Source of the DNA: Paenibacillus sp. 598K
GTDB lineage: Bacteria > Bacillota > Bacilli > Paenibacillales > Paenibacillaceae
Direction of reading: 5' to 3'
DNA: 47,023 nt
NCBI RefSeq assembly: GCF_003851045.1
Contig: NZ_BFBX01000004.1
Coordinates: forward strand, 2,457-49,479
The position numbers were made by a program, and so were the translations under genes. The notes beneath the pieces are model-generated. The model made no database searches. It was not told where the DNA came from and saw only the letters and a list, made by a program, of their open reading frames with translations. Of the stretch, positions 32,417 through 41,102 are shown one piece after another (within the stretch, counting starts at the first letter, position 1; each line of letters opens with the position of its first letter).

Positions 32417-32589
32417 TGGTCAACCCTCCCTGTTGTTGTGACTGGCGGCTATTCTCCTTAGGAGTGAATCGTCGCCAACTTGGACTGAAGTCCAGTCCGG
32501 GACTCGGCTATGGTCGGTAGCGAGATAGGGGCGAAGTACATATAATTGGCTATAAGTTACATGAAATGAAGGGGTAAGGAGACATCGTT

Positions 32590-33243
32590 ATGCGTAAGTG
32601 GTCAAAGCCGTATCCGTTGTTGCTGTTGCTTGTCATCCCGCTGATGGGCTGGATTTATGTGTGGATCAACCGCGAGCCCGGCCAGATTCATCTGCTCGTC
32701 ACTGATCTGGATGGCAAGATTCCGTTTATCAAGGGCTTTATTATTCCTTATATGATTTGGATGCCGTTTCTCTATTTGACGCTGATCTATTTTTATTATC
32801 GGGATCGCTCGCTTTATTATCGGACGCTTATCACCTACACGGTCTGTGTACTGATCTGTTACAGCATCTATATGATTTTCCAGACGACTGTGCCGAGAGA
32901 GGCGATGCTGGGCGAGGATCTGCTGAGCCGGATGGTGTTGTTCGTCTACACGAACGACGCGCCGTTCAATTGCTTTCCGAGCATCCATTGTCTCACCAGC
33001 TATTTGCTGCTGCTCGCGGCCAGCCGCAGCGAAGCGATCAGCAGCCGCGCGGTTACGTTCATCGGTATGGTATCCTTTTCAATTATCGTCTCGACTGTAT
33101 TCGTGAAGCAGCATGTCGTGCTCGATGTATTCGCCGGCGTCGCGCTCGCGCATGTCGTCTTCGCGGTCGTCCAGCGTATCGCGGCATCGCGTACGAGCCC
33201 GGCTGAGGGTCGTAAGCGTGTATCTGCGGAGCTGTCCGGCTAG
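32590..33243 (+). CDS. PAP2-superfamily membrane phosphatase-like protein
   Basis: A 217-residue integral membrane protein with about six helices. The phosphatase motifs are NCFPSIHCLTS (the PSxH motif, near residue 133) and VKQHVVLDVFAG (His-xxx-Asp of the third motif, near 175). The first KxxxxxxRP motif is not obvious. Members hydrolyse lipid phosphates or act in phospholipid or ceramide-type head-group exchange. AAGGAG precedes the ATG. It stands alone, divergent from the WYL regulator. Confidence 0.85.
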   Translation: MRKWSKPYPLLLLLVIPLMGWIYVWINREPGQIHLLVTDLDGKIPFIKGFIIPYMIWMPFLYLTLIYFYYRDRSLYYRTLITYTVCVLICYSIYMIFQTTVPREAMLGEDLLSRMVLFVYTNDAPFNCFPSIHCLTSYLLLLAASRSEAISSRAVTFIGMVSFSIIVSTVFVKQHVVLDVFAGVALAHVVFAVVQRIAASRTSPAEGRKRVSAELSG

Positions 33244-33304
33244 GGTGTGTTTGCATCCTCGCATGTCGCCCCTCGAGCAATCGTCACAGACTGTTGGCAA
33301 ACGA

Positions 33305-33320
33305 TGTGATTGAGATCACA
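33305..33320. promoter_or_regulatory. CRP/FNR-type operator upstream of hmp
   Basis: TGTGATTGAGATCACA is a perfect symmetric TGTGA-N6-TCACA site. Its centre (33312.5) is 41.5 bases before the start site predicted from the -10 TATACT at 33342-33347, the geometry of class II activation by a CRP/FNR protein. Confidence 0.8.
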
Positions 33321-33331
33321 AGGCGGGCCGC

Positions 33332-33383
33332 CTCCTCTTCCTATACTGGAATCATGCCAATTATTCCAGTATAGGAAGAGGAG
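33332..33383. repeat. 52-base perfect palindrome over the hmp promoter and RBS
   Basis: Two perfect 21-base arms (33332-33352 and 33363-33383) separated by ten bases. The left arm contains TATACT, the probable -10 element of hmp; the right arm contains AGAGGAG, the hmp ribosome binding site. Since the predicted start site (about 33354) is in the loop, it more probably acts as a DNA operator or cruciform than as an RNA hairpin. Confidence 0.9.
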
Positions 33384-33392
33384 CGTGACCCG

Positions 33393-34643
33393 ATGTTGTC
33401 GCCAACGACCATTCAGATGATCAAATCCACCGTACCTGTACTTGAGGTTCACGGGACTGCCATCACCAAACGATTCTATACCCAGATGTTCGCCGAGCAC
33501 CCTGAGCTGCTCAACATCTTCAACCATGCCAATCAAAAGCAAGGCCGGCAGCAAGCGGCGCTGGCTAATGCCGTCTATGCGGCGGCGCAGCATATCGATA
33601 ACCTCGCGGCAATCCTGCCAAGCGTTCGACAGATCGCCCACAAGCATCGCAGTCTGGGCGTGCTGCCGGAACATTACCCGATCGTCGGCAAGCACTTGCT
33701 AAAGGCGATCAAGGATGAACTTGGGGACGCCGCTACGCCGGAAATCCTCGAGGCCTGGACGGAAGCCTACGGCGTCATCGCCTCGGCCTTCATCGATACC
33801 GAGCAAGCGATGTATGAGGAGGCCGCAGCGCAGCCAGGCGGTTGGGACGGATTCCGGGCCTTCCGTATCGAGCGCAAGGTGATCGAAAGCGAGCTGATCG
33901 CCTCCTTTTACCTCGTGCCGGAGGATGGCGGTCCGCTGGCCGACTTTATCCCCGGACAGTACGTGAGCATCCGGATACGTCCGGAGGGGGCAGCCAACAC
34001 CCATATCCGTCAGTACTCGCTCTCGGACGCGCCGGGCAAGCCGTATTACCGTATCTCCGTGAAGCGGGAGGAGCCGCTCGGCGAGCTGCCGGCCGGTCAG
34101 GTATCCTGCTTCCTCCACGAGGCGGCTACTGCAGGCGATGTCCTCTGGCTATCGGCGCCGGCGGGAGACTTCGTCCTCGAGGCGGATGATCGCCGTCCGC
34201 TCGTCCTGATCGCCGGCGGTGTCGGCATCACCCCGCTGATGAGCATGCTCAACCATCTGGTGGAGTCAGGATCCGAGCGGCCGATCACGCTCATCCAGAG
34301 CGTGCGTCATAGCGGCGTGCAAGCGTGGCGGGAGCATACCGAAGCGCTGGCGACTGCCGGTCGCGCCCACGTCTATACCTGTTATGACCAGCCCTCGGAG
34401 CAGGACCGTGCCAGCGGCCGCGCCTATCGGGAGGGAAGAGTCGACGCCGGATGGCTCAAGGATGTGCTGCCGACGGAGCCGGCAACGTGCTATGTGTGCG
34501 GTCCGGAGCCGTTCATGCGCGCGGTCTACCATGGCCTGCTGAGCAATGGTGTCGACCGTGAGGCAATCCGCTATGAGTACTTCGGCCCGATGGGCAGCCT
34601 TGAGCTGAAGGAGGCCCCGGCAGGGGCGGGTTCACGCGCGTAG
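33393..34643 (+). CDS. hmp: Flavohemoglobin, nitric oxide dioxygenase
   Basis: A 416-residue cytoplasmic enzyme converting NO and O2 to nitrate with NAD(P)H. The N-terminal globin domain (1-140) has distal Tyr29 (in KRFYTQMF), Gln53/54, and the proximal heme His85 in AHKHRSLGV. The FAD domain (about 150-255) has RQYSLSDAP. The NAD domain has GGVGITPLMSML, CGPEPFM and the FAD-contact FGPMGSL at the C-terminus. The ribosome binding site lies inside the right arm of the 52-base palindrome. A CRP/FNR site and Rrf2- and CRP-type regulator genes nearby suggest NO or oxygen control. Its 3-prime end overlaps the convergent CRP-like gene by 12 bases. Confidence 0.96.
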   Translation: MLSPTTIQMIKSTVPVLEVHGTAITKRFYTQMFAEHPELLNIFNHANQKQGRQQAALANAVYAAAQHIDNLAAILPSVRQIAHKHRSLGVLPEHYPIVGKHLLKAIKDELGDAATPEILEAWTEAYGVIASAFIDTEQAMYEEAAAQPGGWDGFRAFRIERKVIESELIASFYLVPEDGGPLADFIPGQYVSIRIRPEGAANTHIRQYSLSDAPGKPYYRISVKREEPLGELPAGQVSCFLHEAATAGDVLWLSAPAGDFVLEADDRRPLVLIAGGVGITPLMSMLNHLVESGSERPITLIQSVRHSGVQAWREHTEALATAGRAHVYTCYDQPSEQDRASGRAYREGRVDAGWLKDVLPTEPATCYVCGPEPFMRAVYHGLLSNGVDREAIRYEYFGPMGSLELKEAPAGAGSRA

Positions 34644-35150
34644 CAGCCGGTTCACCGTCTCGCGGCGCAGCCCGATCAGTTGGCCGATCTCCTCCTGCGT
34701 CAGCACATTGGTCAGCGGCTGCGGGCCGATATGCTGGGCAAACCAATCCTGCAGCGCCGCGAGCTTGTCAGCCGGGGCGGTATGGGTCAGCTGGTCGATG
34801 CGCTGCTGCATCATCCGCAGCTTGGTCTGCAGCAGCTTGGCGATGTCGAGCGCCTTGGCGGGATGGAGCTCCAGCTCCCGGTACCAGTCCTGTGAGGGGA
34901 TCGTCTCCAGCTCGCTGGTGACGAGCGCGATCGCCGTCCCGTGATAAGGCTGCGGACTGATCAAGGAGTGATGCGGGATCGTCTCGCCGGGTACGATAAT
35001 ATTCATGAGGATCGAGGTGCCGTTTTCATGGATGCGTTCGATTTTGAGCATGCCGCTGACGAGCGTATAGAGCGGACCGCTCTCGCCTTGACGGAACAAT
35101 GTTTCTCCTTTATGAAGACGCATTTTGCTTGAGTTTACTCCTCTCCACAC
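34632..35150 (-). CDS. CRP/FNR-family regulator with shortened C-terminus
   Basis: A 172-residue protein. A cyclic-nucleotide-binding-like beta-roll (about 12-95: LHKGETLFRQGESGPLYTL, then IVPGETIPHHSL) is followed by a long dimerisation helix and a helix-turn-helix, VLTQEEIGQLIGLRRETVNR. The recognition helix carries R-E-T-V-x-R, like E. coli CRP, which reads TGTGA. It contains no cysteine, so no FNR-type cluster. The protein stops straight after the recognition helix, lacking the usual wing. The start is uncertain: the ATG at 35150 has a poor ribosome binding site, and an ATG nine codons later lies 14 bases after AGGAG. It is convergent with hmp and a candidate regulator of it. Confidence 0.75.
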   Translation of the reverse strand: MWRGVNSSKMRLHKGETLFRQGESGPLYTLVSGMLKIERIHENGTSILMNIIVPGETIPHHSLISPQPYHGTAIALVTSELETIPSQDWYRELELHPAKALDIAKLLQTKLRMMQQRIDQLTHTAPADKLAALQDWFAQHIGPQPLTNVLTQEEIGQLIGLRRETVNRLLRA

Positions 35151-35275
35151 ATGGCCCCGCCGATTCAGGTCCGGGGCTTTTGACTTTGATTATAGAAAAT
35201 TAATTGGCTCCTGTCACACTTTTCCGCTAATCTGGATAATGAAAGTCCCCACCATGAATCTGAAGGACGTGTCTT

Positions 35276-35734
35276 ATGACTAACGAGACAATCATCACGA
35301 TGGAAGATATGCTGGCGGAAGCCGAGCTGTTCCAGGCGATCTATCCCGATCTGATCGGCGAGATCGAGCGCATCGAGAATACGCGCGGCAAGCTGGGCGA
35401 GTTCCAGCTTATGCAAGCGATCTCCTACGCCAAAAACGGCCTGGGCGTACTAAGTTATGAACGACGGCAAATTATCAATAGCATCCTCGAGCAATTCTCG
35501 GCCATCTATACAAAGGGCGGCAGGTATGACGCCATCCAATGGGCGCAGGAGACGTTCGGCTGCTATGCGGAGCCTCCGTCGGGAGAAGCGCAGGACAGCG
35601 AGGTGCAGGGTCGGCTCGAAGAGCTGACGATACGGATTCGGGACAGGGAGGCCGAGCTGCTGAAGTTGTACCGCGAATATTACATGCTGCAAACCTACCA
35701 GCAAGCTGCAGATGCCGAAACGACAACGGACTGA
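35276..35734 (+). CDS. Hypothetical soluble protein
   Basis: A 152-residue protein with no signal peptide or membrane helix. Its composition is acidic and helical, and a predicted coiled coil covers about residues 108-140 (VQGRLEELTIRIRDREAELL). A TGAAGGA site lies nine bases before the ATG. I recognise no family. It lies between two regulator genes, divergent from the CRP-like gene and upstream of the Rrf2 gene, so a role in the same response is possible but unsupported. Confidence 0.6.
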   Translation: MTNETIITMEDMLAEAELFQAIYPDLIGEIERIENTRGKLGEFQLMQAISYAKNGLGVLSYERRQIINSILEQFSAIYTKGGRYDAIQWAQETFGCYAEPPSGEAQDSEVQGRLEELTIRIRDREAELLKLYREYYMLQTYQQAADAETTTD

Positions 35735-35842
35735 CTCCGGAATACACGGGAATAAGCTGTCGGCGCGTTGCTTGACGGCCGCCAAGGATGAGCGCTAAGA
35801 TAGATAGACGAAGTCGGGCAGGAAGAAAGGGCGGACAAAGCG

Positions 35843-36262
35843 ATGAAATATTCCAAGGCGACCAATTATGCATTGCATACGATGCTGCATCTTGTCGCTT
35901 CCTCTCCGGACAAGCCGGTGGGCGTACAGAGACTTGCCGAAGCGCAAGGCGTATCGCCGACCTATCTGTCCAAGATTTTGACCAAGCTGGTGAAGGCGGG
36001 GCTGATCGAGTCGGCCTCCGGGGCCAATGGCGGTTATCGTCTGCTGCGGCGCAGCGTCGACATTAATTTCCTCGATATTATCCATGCGATCGAAGGGACA
36101 GCCTCGCTGTTTGATTGCTCGCTCGACCATCCGTCGACCTGTCTGATCCAGCAGGTGATGGTCGAGGCCGAGGAGAAGATGGAGCAGCATCTGCGGGACA
36201 AAAAGCTCTCCGATCTGGTCGAGCAAATGAACCGGTATAAGGCAAGCGCAACTTCTTCTTGA
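35843..36262 (+). CDS. Rrf2-family transcriptional regulator
   Basis: A 139-residue regulator: MKYSKATNYALHTMLHL, the winged helix-turn-helix with AEAQGVSPTYLSKILTKLVK and a GANGGYRLLR wing. The sensor loop FDCSLDHPSTC has two cysteines rather than the three of classical NsrR/IscR Fe-S sensors. It could be a redox- or NO-responsive regulator, perhaps of hmp, but the cluster ligands are incomplete. AAGGGCGG precedes the ATG. Confidence 0.88.
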   Translation: MKYSKATNYALHTMLHLVASSPDKPVGVQRLAEAQGVSPTYLSKILTKLVKAGLIESASGANGGYRLLRRSVDINFLDIIHAIEGTASLFDCSLDHPSTCLIQQVMVEAEEKMEQHLRDKKLSDLVEQMNRYKASATSS

Positions 36263-36352
36263 GACGGTTGTAACCTTTTGACGAGCTCCTGCGTCTGAGA
36301 CTGTGAACAATGGCAATCATCACAGATCTTACTCAAAAGGAGCAGATGAGTC

Positions 36353-37462
36353 ATGAAACAGAAAAAATGGTTGATCGCAATAACGGCGGCAGGTCTGCTC
36401 GCCACGTCGGCGGGCGCAGGCGCAGGAGCGCTGGTCGAGAAGGTAACCGGCATCCTGCATGGCGATGTCAAAGTGACTGTCGACGGCAGCGAGACAGCGC
36501 TAAAGCCGGTCTATATCGACGGCAAGGCATACTTGCCCGCTCGCGAGACGGCGGATCTGCTCGGCTATAATCTGAACTGGAGCAGCCAGGAGCTGGTTCT
36601 CAAGGATCGCGATACCGATGTAGAGGAGGAGGCCGATCTGATCAGCATGAGCGGCGTCATCATCAACATTACGGAAGCGGACGGCATCTATTCGCTCGAA
36701 GTGATGGGACATGGGACGAACTCCTGGATCATCCTGGGCGTCGATGGGGAGACGGTGCTGAGCAGCGAGCAGGGCGCGGTCAAGCCTGCGGATCTGAAGG
36801 CAGGGATGCGCATCGAGGCCCAATACGGTCCGATCGTCGCGCTGAGCTATCCAGGACGATCGCATGCGGCCTCCATCGAAGTGAAGCAGCAGGCGTCCCT
36901 GATCGAGGATGTCATCACGGGCGTCAACAAGACGGATGACGGCTGGAAGCTGCAATTCAGCGAGCGCGTCGACGGTAAGTTCCAAACCTCGCTTGAGCTG
37001 AATGCCGGCAAAGAGACGCTGCTCATCTCCGAGACGGGCGAGCCGGTGGAGTGGAGCGATCTGTACCCGGGCGTCCGCGTCAAGGCGTATTACGGTCCAT
37101 TCCTCATGAAGAGCATGCCGCCGCAGAGCCCGGCGCATGTCATCATCGTCGAAGACGCCGAGCTGACTCGCGAGCAGGCCGATGCTTACCGCGACGCGGC
37201 CTGGAGCTTCGTCTCCGATGAGCAGAAGCCAAGCGTCATCAGCGACCACAAAATCGCAGAGGTCGAGGTTGCGCCAGCGAGCGCCGCTGGCATTCTGACT
37301 GACGGCGATGTAGCTGCCAAAGCGCTGGAGACGTTGGTGAAGGAAGAAGGCCAGATGGTTATCGTCACTTATTACACCAACATGGATGAGCTGATCGGGC
37401 CGATCAAGGTCGTGCTCCATCCGGAGACCAAGCAGTTGCTCGGCTACTTCGCTCGTCGATAA
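36353..37462 (+). CDS. Exported protein with copper-amine-oxidase N-terminal (stalk) domain
   Basis: A 369-residue secreted protein. Signal peptide residues 1-26 (WLIAITAAGLLATSAGAGA). Residues 35-85 match half of a stalk module: KVTVDGSETALKPVYIDG, then KAYLPARETADLLGYNL. The rest has two similar beta-rich blocks around GMRIEAQYGPIVALSYPG and GVRVKAYYGPFLMKSMPP, a probable internal duplication. A C-terminal YTNMDELIGPIKVVLHP segment closes it. AAAGGAG lies before the ATG. It is monocistronic with a good terminator. Function unknown. Confidence 0.8.
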   Translation: MKQKKWLIAITAAGLLATSAGAGAGALVEKVTGILHGDVKVTVDGSETALKPVYIDGKAYLPARETADLLGYNLNWSSQELVLKDRDTDVEEEADLISMSGVIINITEADGIYSLEVMGHGTNSWIILGVDGETVLSSEQGAVKPADLKAGMRIEAQYGPIVALSYPGRSHAASIEVKQQASLIEDVITGVNKTDDGWKLQFSERVDGKFQTSLELNAGKETLLISETGEPVEWSDLYPGVRVKAYYGPFLMKSMPPQSPAHVIIVEDAELTREQADAYRDAAWSFVSDEQKPSVISDHKIAEVEVAPASAAGILTDGDVAAKALETLVKEEGQMVIVTYYTNMDELIGPIKVVLHPETKQLLGYFARR

Positions 37463-37478
37463 GGTTGACACACCACGG

Positions 37479-37508
37479 AGACTGTCTCATCGAGGCAGTC
37501 TTTTTTTT
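37479..37508 (+). terminator. Terminator after the stalk-domain gene
   Basis: AGACTGTCTC (37479-37488) pairs with GAGGCAGTCT (37492-37501, one G-U pair) and is followed by seven T residues. Confidence 0.92.
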
Positions 37509-37543
37509 GTGCCGTCATGGGAGGCTAAAATTATTTCGCAAGG

Positions 37544-37573
37544 GTCAAACTTTTGGGAGACTGACTACGAATA
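37544..37573 (+). promoter_or_regulatory. Candidate ECF-type promoter of the sigma factor operon
   Basis: AAACTTTT near 37547-37554 and CGAATA at 37568-37573 have the look and spacing of an ECF -35/-10 pair and do not resemble a vegetative promoter. This suggests the sigma factor activates its own operon. Weak match, so tentative. Confidence 0.4.
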
Positions 37574-37614
37574 CATAGAGGAAGGCCGGAACGCGGCGGA
37601 GAGGCGGGTGAGTC

Positions 37615-38184
37615 ATGAACGAGGAACAGCGGTGGATCAGGCGAATTCAAAGGCGGTCCGACCGGGCGGCGGCAGGCGAGCTGATCGCGGCGTATTATAA
37701 CGAAATGTATGGATTCATCTATAAGCAAACGCTCAGTGCCGAGCTGGCTAAGGATCTGACGCAGGATACGTTCGGCAGCATGCTGCAGACGATCGCCTCC
37801 TATGACGCGGGCAAAGCGTCCTTCCGCACATGGCTGTATCGAATCGCGACCAACCGGCTCGTCGATTACTACCGCTCGCGCTATTACCGCGCCCAGAAGC
37901 TGCACGAGCCGATCGATGAGCTGGAGCTGCCAGCGGAGGAGGACTTCACGATCTCCCTGGCCTACCGGGACGAGGTCGAGCGCGTCCTCGAGGTCGTCAA
38001 TCGTCGGGCGGCGAGATCGCAACAGATCTTCCGGCTCCGGCTGTTCGCCGACTACCCGTTCCAGGAGATCGCAGCGCTGCTCGATATGCCGCTATCCACC
38101 GTCAAGACCGACTATTATGCGACGCTGCGCGCCGTGCGTCGCCACTTCGAGGAGGAGGAGGAGGAGAACCAACATGGAACGTGA
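37615..38184 (+). CDS. ECF sigma factor
   Basis: A 189-residue sigma-70 family factor with regions 2 and 4 only. Region 2 (about 20-95) has MYGFIYKQTLSAELAKDLTQDTF and FRTWLYRIATNRLVDYYR. Region 4 (about 120-178) has an FRLRLFADYPFQEIAALLDM stretch followed by PLSTVKTDYYATLRAV. A run of six glutamates closes it. GAGGCGGGTGAGTC precedes the ATG. Its stop overlaps the next gene by 11 bases, so the two are coupled. The following genes encode a membrane protein and an ABC exporter, so it probably responds to envelope or antimicrobial stress; the inducer is unknown. Confidence 0.93.
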   Translation: MNEEQRWIRRIQRRSDRAAAGELIAAYYNEMYGFIYKQTLSAELAKDLTQDTFGSMLQTIASYDAGKASFRTWLYRIATNRLVDYYRSRYYRAQKLHEPIDELELPAEEDFTISLAYRDEVERVLEVVNRRAARSQQIFRLRLFADYPFQEIAALLDMPLSTVKTDYYATLRAVRRHFEEEEEENQHGT

Positions 38185-38935
38185 CAAGCTGGTCGTCCCT
38201 TATCCCGACGACGATGTCGTCCGCAGCGAGATCGAAGCGATCGTGAGCCGCTCGATGCCGCCCCGGCACACCTTCGTCGCCTATCTGGTCCGCATGCTGC
38301 GCGAGGTCGGACTGCGGCATCTGTTCCGCGACTGGACGGAGCTGGTCTATGTCTCGCTGACGACGATCGTCATCGTCGCGTTGATGCTGACCGCTTATCT
38401 GTCGAGCGCGGCGCCGCAGCCGTCGATGACGTACGTGCTGCTGTTCAGCGTCTCGCCCGTGCTCTATCTGACGATTGCGATCATCTTCTTCGCCGGCAAG
38501 CGCGATCAGGACACGTACGAGTTGGAGATGGTGTGCAAATATACGGTCTATCAGCTTGCGGCGCTGCGCATGACCGTGTTCGGCGCCGTAGCGGCTGCGG
38601 TCAATACCGCTATGGTCGCAGTCCTCGTCTGGACGCTGCCCGAGCTGGACGCTGTGAAGCTATGGCTTGTCTCGACGGCATCGTTGACGTTGTTTGGTAC
38701 CGGATTTTTGGCCTTGATGCGCTATTCGTCCGCCAAGGGCATGCGGCTCGTCTATGTCGGCGGTTGGCTGGCGGTCAATCTGGCGCTTTATGTCTGGCAT
38801 GAGCTGTTCTATACGGCGGTGCTGGAGCGGATGCCGCTCTTCGGCTATGCGATCTGGATCGTAGCGGCCGGTTATGGCATGGTCCGCGCCCTGCGCGCAT
38901 TGATCACCATTCATCACAAGGAGGGATATATCTGA
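38174..38935 (+). CDS. Membrane protein, possible anti-sigma factor
   Basis: A 253-residue protein with a soluble N-terminal segment of about 55 residues (PYPDDDVVRSEIEAI to RHLFRDWTELVY) and about six membrane helices. Overlap with the sigma gene, position and topology fit a membrane-bound regulator of the sigma factor, or a third ABC-2-type component. No classical zinc anti-sigma motif (HxxxCxxC) is present. GAGGAGGAGGAGAA supports the ATG at 38174. Role is inferred from context. Confidence 0.7.
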   Translation: MERDKLVVPYPDDDVVRSEIEAIVSRSMPPRHTFVAYLVRMLREVGLRHLFRDWTELVYVSLTTIVIVALMLTAYLSSAAPQPSMTYVLLFSVSPVLYLTIAIIFFAGKRDQDTYELEMVCKYTVYQLAALRMTVFGAVAAAVNTAMVAVLVWTLPELDAVKLWLVSTASLTLFGTGFLALMRYSSAKGMRLVYVGGWLAVNLALYVWHELFYTAVLERMPLFGYAIWIVAAGYGMVRALRALITIHHKEGYI

Positions 38936-38936
38936 G

Positions 38937-39815
38937 ATGCTGGCACTGCGTAATGTAAGCAAATACTATGGCGATTTCTGCGCGCTGAAGGAGATTAACC
39001 TCGAGCTCACCCATGGCGTCTATGGGCTGCTCGCACCCAACGGGGCGGGCAAGACAACCTTGATCAAGCTGCTGGTAACGCTGCTGCGCCCGACGACAGG
39101 CGAGATCCTGTACGACGGCCAGCCGATCGTCCAGCTGGACGAGCGATACCGGGAGCTGGTCGGCTACCTGCCGCAGCAGTTCGGCTATTACAAGCATTAT
39201 AATCCTCGTCAATACTTGATGTATATCGCCGCGCTCAAGGGCATCGGCAAGACGGCGGCCAAAGGCAGGATCGAGGAGCTGCTCCAGTTGGTCGCGCTGG
39301 AGGGGGCGGCCAACAAAAAGATGAAGACCTTCTCCGGCGGCATGATCCAGCGCGTAGGAATCGCGCAGGCGATGCTGGGCGATCCGCAGCTGCTCATCCT
39401 GGACGAGCCTACAGCAGGACTGGACCCCAAGGAGCGTGTCCGCTTCCGCAATCTGCTCAGCGAGCTCGCGCGCGACCGCATCGTCATCCTCTCGACCCAT
39501 ATCGTATCGGATGTCGAGTCGATCGCAAGCGAGATCATCATGATCAAGGACAGGCGCATCCTCTATCAAGAGACGGTAGAAGCGCTGTGCAGCAAGCTGG
39601 AGGGCCAGGTGTTCGAGACGCTGATCGACTATGCAGCAGCGCCTCAGTTTCGTCGGGACGTGCTGTCGCTCTCGGAAAAGCAAGAGCAAGGGATGCTGCG
39701 CATCCGCTTCCTGTCGACGCAGCGCAGCGACCCGAGCTGGCAACCGGTACGGCCGCAGCTGGAGGATCTGTTCCTCGATGTGTTCCGCGACGAGGAAGCG
39801 GGCGGCGGGCAATGA
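38937..39815 (+). CDS. ABC-2 type transporter ATP-binding protein
   Basis: A 292-residue ATPase. Walker A APNGAGKT is around residue 34, the Q-loop is YLPQQFGYY, the signature is FSGGMIQRV, Walker B is LLILDEPTAGLD and the switch is ILSTHIVSD. The C-terminal ~80 residues are typical of exporter ATPases. The ATG at 38937 lies directly after the previous stop codon; AAGGAGGG is about 13 bases away. Its stop overlaps the next permease start (ATGA). It probably drives export by the following two membrane proteins. Confidence 0.93.
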   Translation: MLALRNVSKYYGDFCALKEINLELTHGVYGLLAPNGAGKTTLIKLLVTLLRPTTGEILYDGQPIVQLDERYRELVGYLPQQFGYYKHYNPRQYLMYIAALKGIGKTAAKGRIEELLQLVALEGAANKKMKTFSGGMIQRVGIAQAMLGDPQLLILDEPTAGLDPKERVRFRNLLSELARDRIVILSTHIVSDVESIASEIIMIKDRRILYQETVEALCSKLEGQVFETLIDYAAAPQFRRDVLSLSEKQEQGMLRIRFLSTQRSDPSWQPVRPQLEDLFLDVFRDEEAGGGQ

Positions 39816-41089
39816 GGATCATCGGGCTGGAGATGGCCAAGGCGCTGCGCTCGCCGCTCGTCGCAGGCTTGCTCGTCGTCTTCACCGCGCTCAATCTGTT
39901 CGTGATGTACGGCCAGAGCTACCAGCGCGAGGAGCTGCAGATGCTGAGCGCGCTCGTCTCGCGATTCGGTCATGACATGAACGGCGAGGGGTACGAGCAG
40001 CTGAGTGCGTATTACAAGAGCGAGCTGGCGGCGTTTAATACGATAACAGAGGCCAAGCTGGGCCGCACGTACGACAGCGCGGCGGAGTTTGCTGGGAGCA
40101 ACTCGCAGCTCCTCGATCCGGCCCGTCCATTCACGGAGGATGAGGTCGAGCTGACGCAGCGACTGCTCGTCACCGAGCGTTATGTCCAGGCGGTGCCGGA
40201 GCTGCGCGAGCAGTATGCAGCCATGGACATGCGGGAGATAGCCAAGGGCATGCTCGATATCATGACCGAGCCGACCAGCGACAAGGTGGACAGCATCGTC
40301 TATGCGAACTATGACAAGCTGGAGCAACGGGTCATTGCGCTTCGCGAGCAGGGCGAGCACCTGCATCTGTTCTTCCAGGGGGTCGTGCACAAGATGCACA
40401 GCTTCCTGTACAAGCATGTCATCGGTCTGATGCTGTACCAGATGATGCTCCTGAGCGTGCTGATTACTGCGCAGATCATGAATTACGAGACAGATCGCAA
40501 CACGCACCCGCTCATGTACGCGACCCGGCGCGGGCGCAGGCTGCAGCGCGACAAGCTGGCGGCGGCGCTGTTCTCCTCGCTGCTCGCGGCAGTTGTCCTG
40601 CTGGCCGTTAATCTGACGGCCTACTTCCGACTGTTTGATTACAGCGAGCTTTGGCAAGTGCCGATTAGCACAGGCTTGATGCGAGAGTTCCGGTTCACCC
40701 CCTATATCGCCTGGTGGCCATTCCGGTTTGCGGAGTATTTGGGCGCTGTCGTTGGCTTGGCTATGGCGCTGCAGCTCATTTTTGCCGGTTTTGCCGCCTG
40801 GCTGGCGCATTATGTGCGCAACAGCTATTTCGTTTGTTGTATGTTTTTGCTGCTGCTTGGCGCGGGGTGGGTCGTCACTACGGTGACGCCGCCGGGCAGC
40901 CTGCTTATTTTTGCGGCGTATGCCAATCCGTTTCAGTTGTTATGGGTGCCGCATGGCTGGTTTATGATGAAAAATGTGTTCACGACTTATCCGTCGTATG
41001 AGCTGGTGACCGTCGGCGGTTGGCTCGTTATCGTCGCAGCGCTGCTCGGGCCCGCCCGAAGACACTTCATACGGCGCGATCTGCGATGA
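39812..41089 (+). CDS. ABC exporter permease subunit 1
   Basis: A 425-residue membrane protein. It has an N-terminal helix (LVAGLLVVFTALNLFVMYG), a large extracytoplasmic soluble region of about 170 residues (to about 210), and five helices in the C-terminal half, the plan of ABC-2-like half permeases. It starts at an ATG overlapping the ATPase stop codon. Partner to the gene 13 bases downstream, which has the same plan, so the exporter may be a heterodimer. Substrate unknown. Confidence 0.82.
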   Translation: MRIIGLEMAKALRSPLVAGLLVVFTALNLFVMYGQSYQREELQMLSALVSRFGHDMNGEGYEQLSAYYKSELAAFNTITEAKLGRTYDSAAEFAGSNSQLLDPARPFTEDEVELTQRLLVTERYVQAVPELREQYAAMDMREIAKGMLDIMTEPTSDKVDSIVYANYDKLEQRVIALREQGEHLHLFFQGVVHKMHSFLYKHVIGLMLYQMMLLSVLITAQIMNYETDRNTHPLMYATRRGRRLQRDKLAAALFSSLLAAVVLLAVNLTAYFRLFDYSELWQVPISTGLMREFRFTPYIAWWPFRFAEYLGAVVGLAMALQLIFAGFAAWLAHYVRNSYFVCCMFLLLLGAGWVVTTVTPPGSLLIFAAYANPFQLLWVPHGWFMMKNVFTTYPSYELVTVGGWLVIVAALLGPARRHFIRRDLR

Positions 41090-41102
41090 GGAGGGGGAGC
41101 TT

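Noticed and set aside
33332..33383. RNA hairpin hiding the hmp ribosome binding site
   Set aside because: The likely -10 (33342-33347) puts the start inside the loop, so the left arm would not be transcribed; kept only as a DNA-level element unless an upstream start exists.
36301..36325. CTGTGA...TCACAG repeat before the stalk gene as a CRP/FNR site
   Set aside because: The half-sites are 13 bases apart instead of the required spacing of about six.
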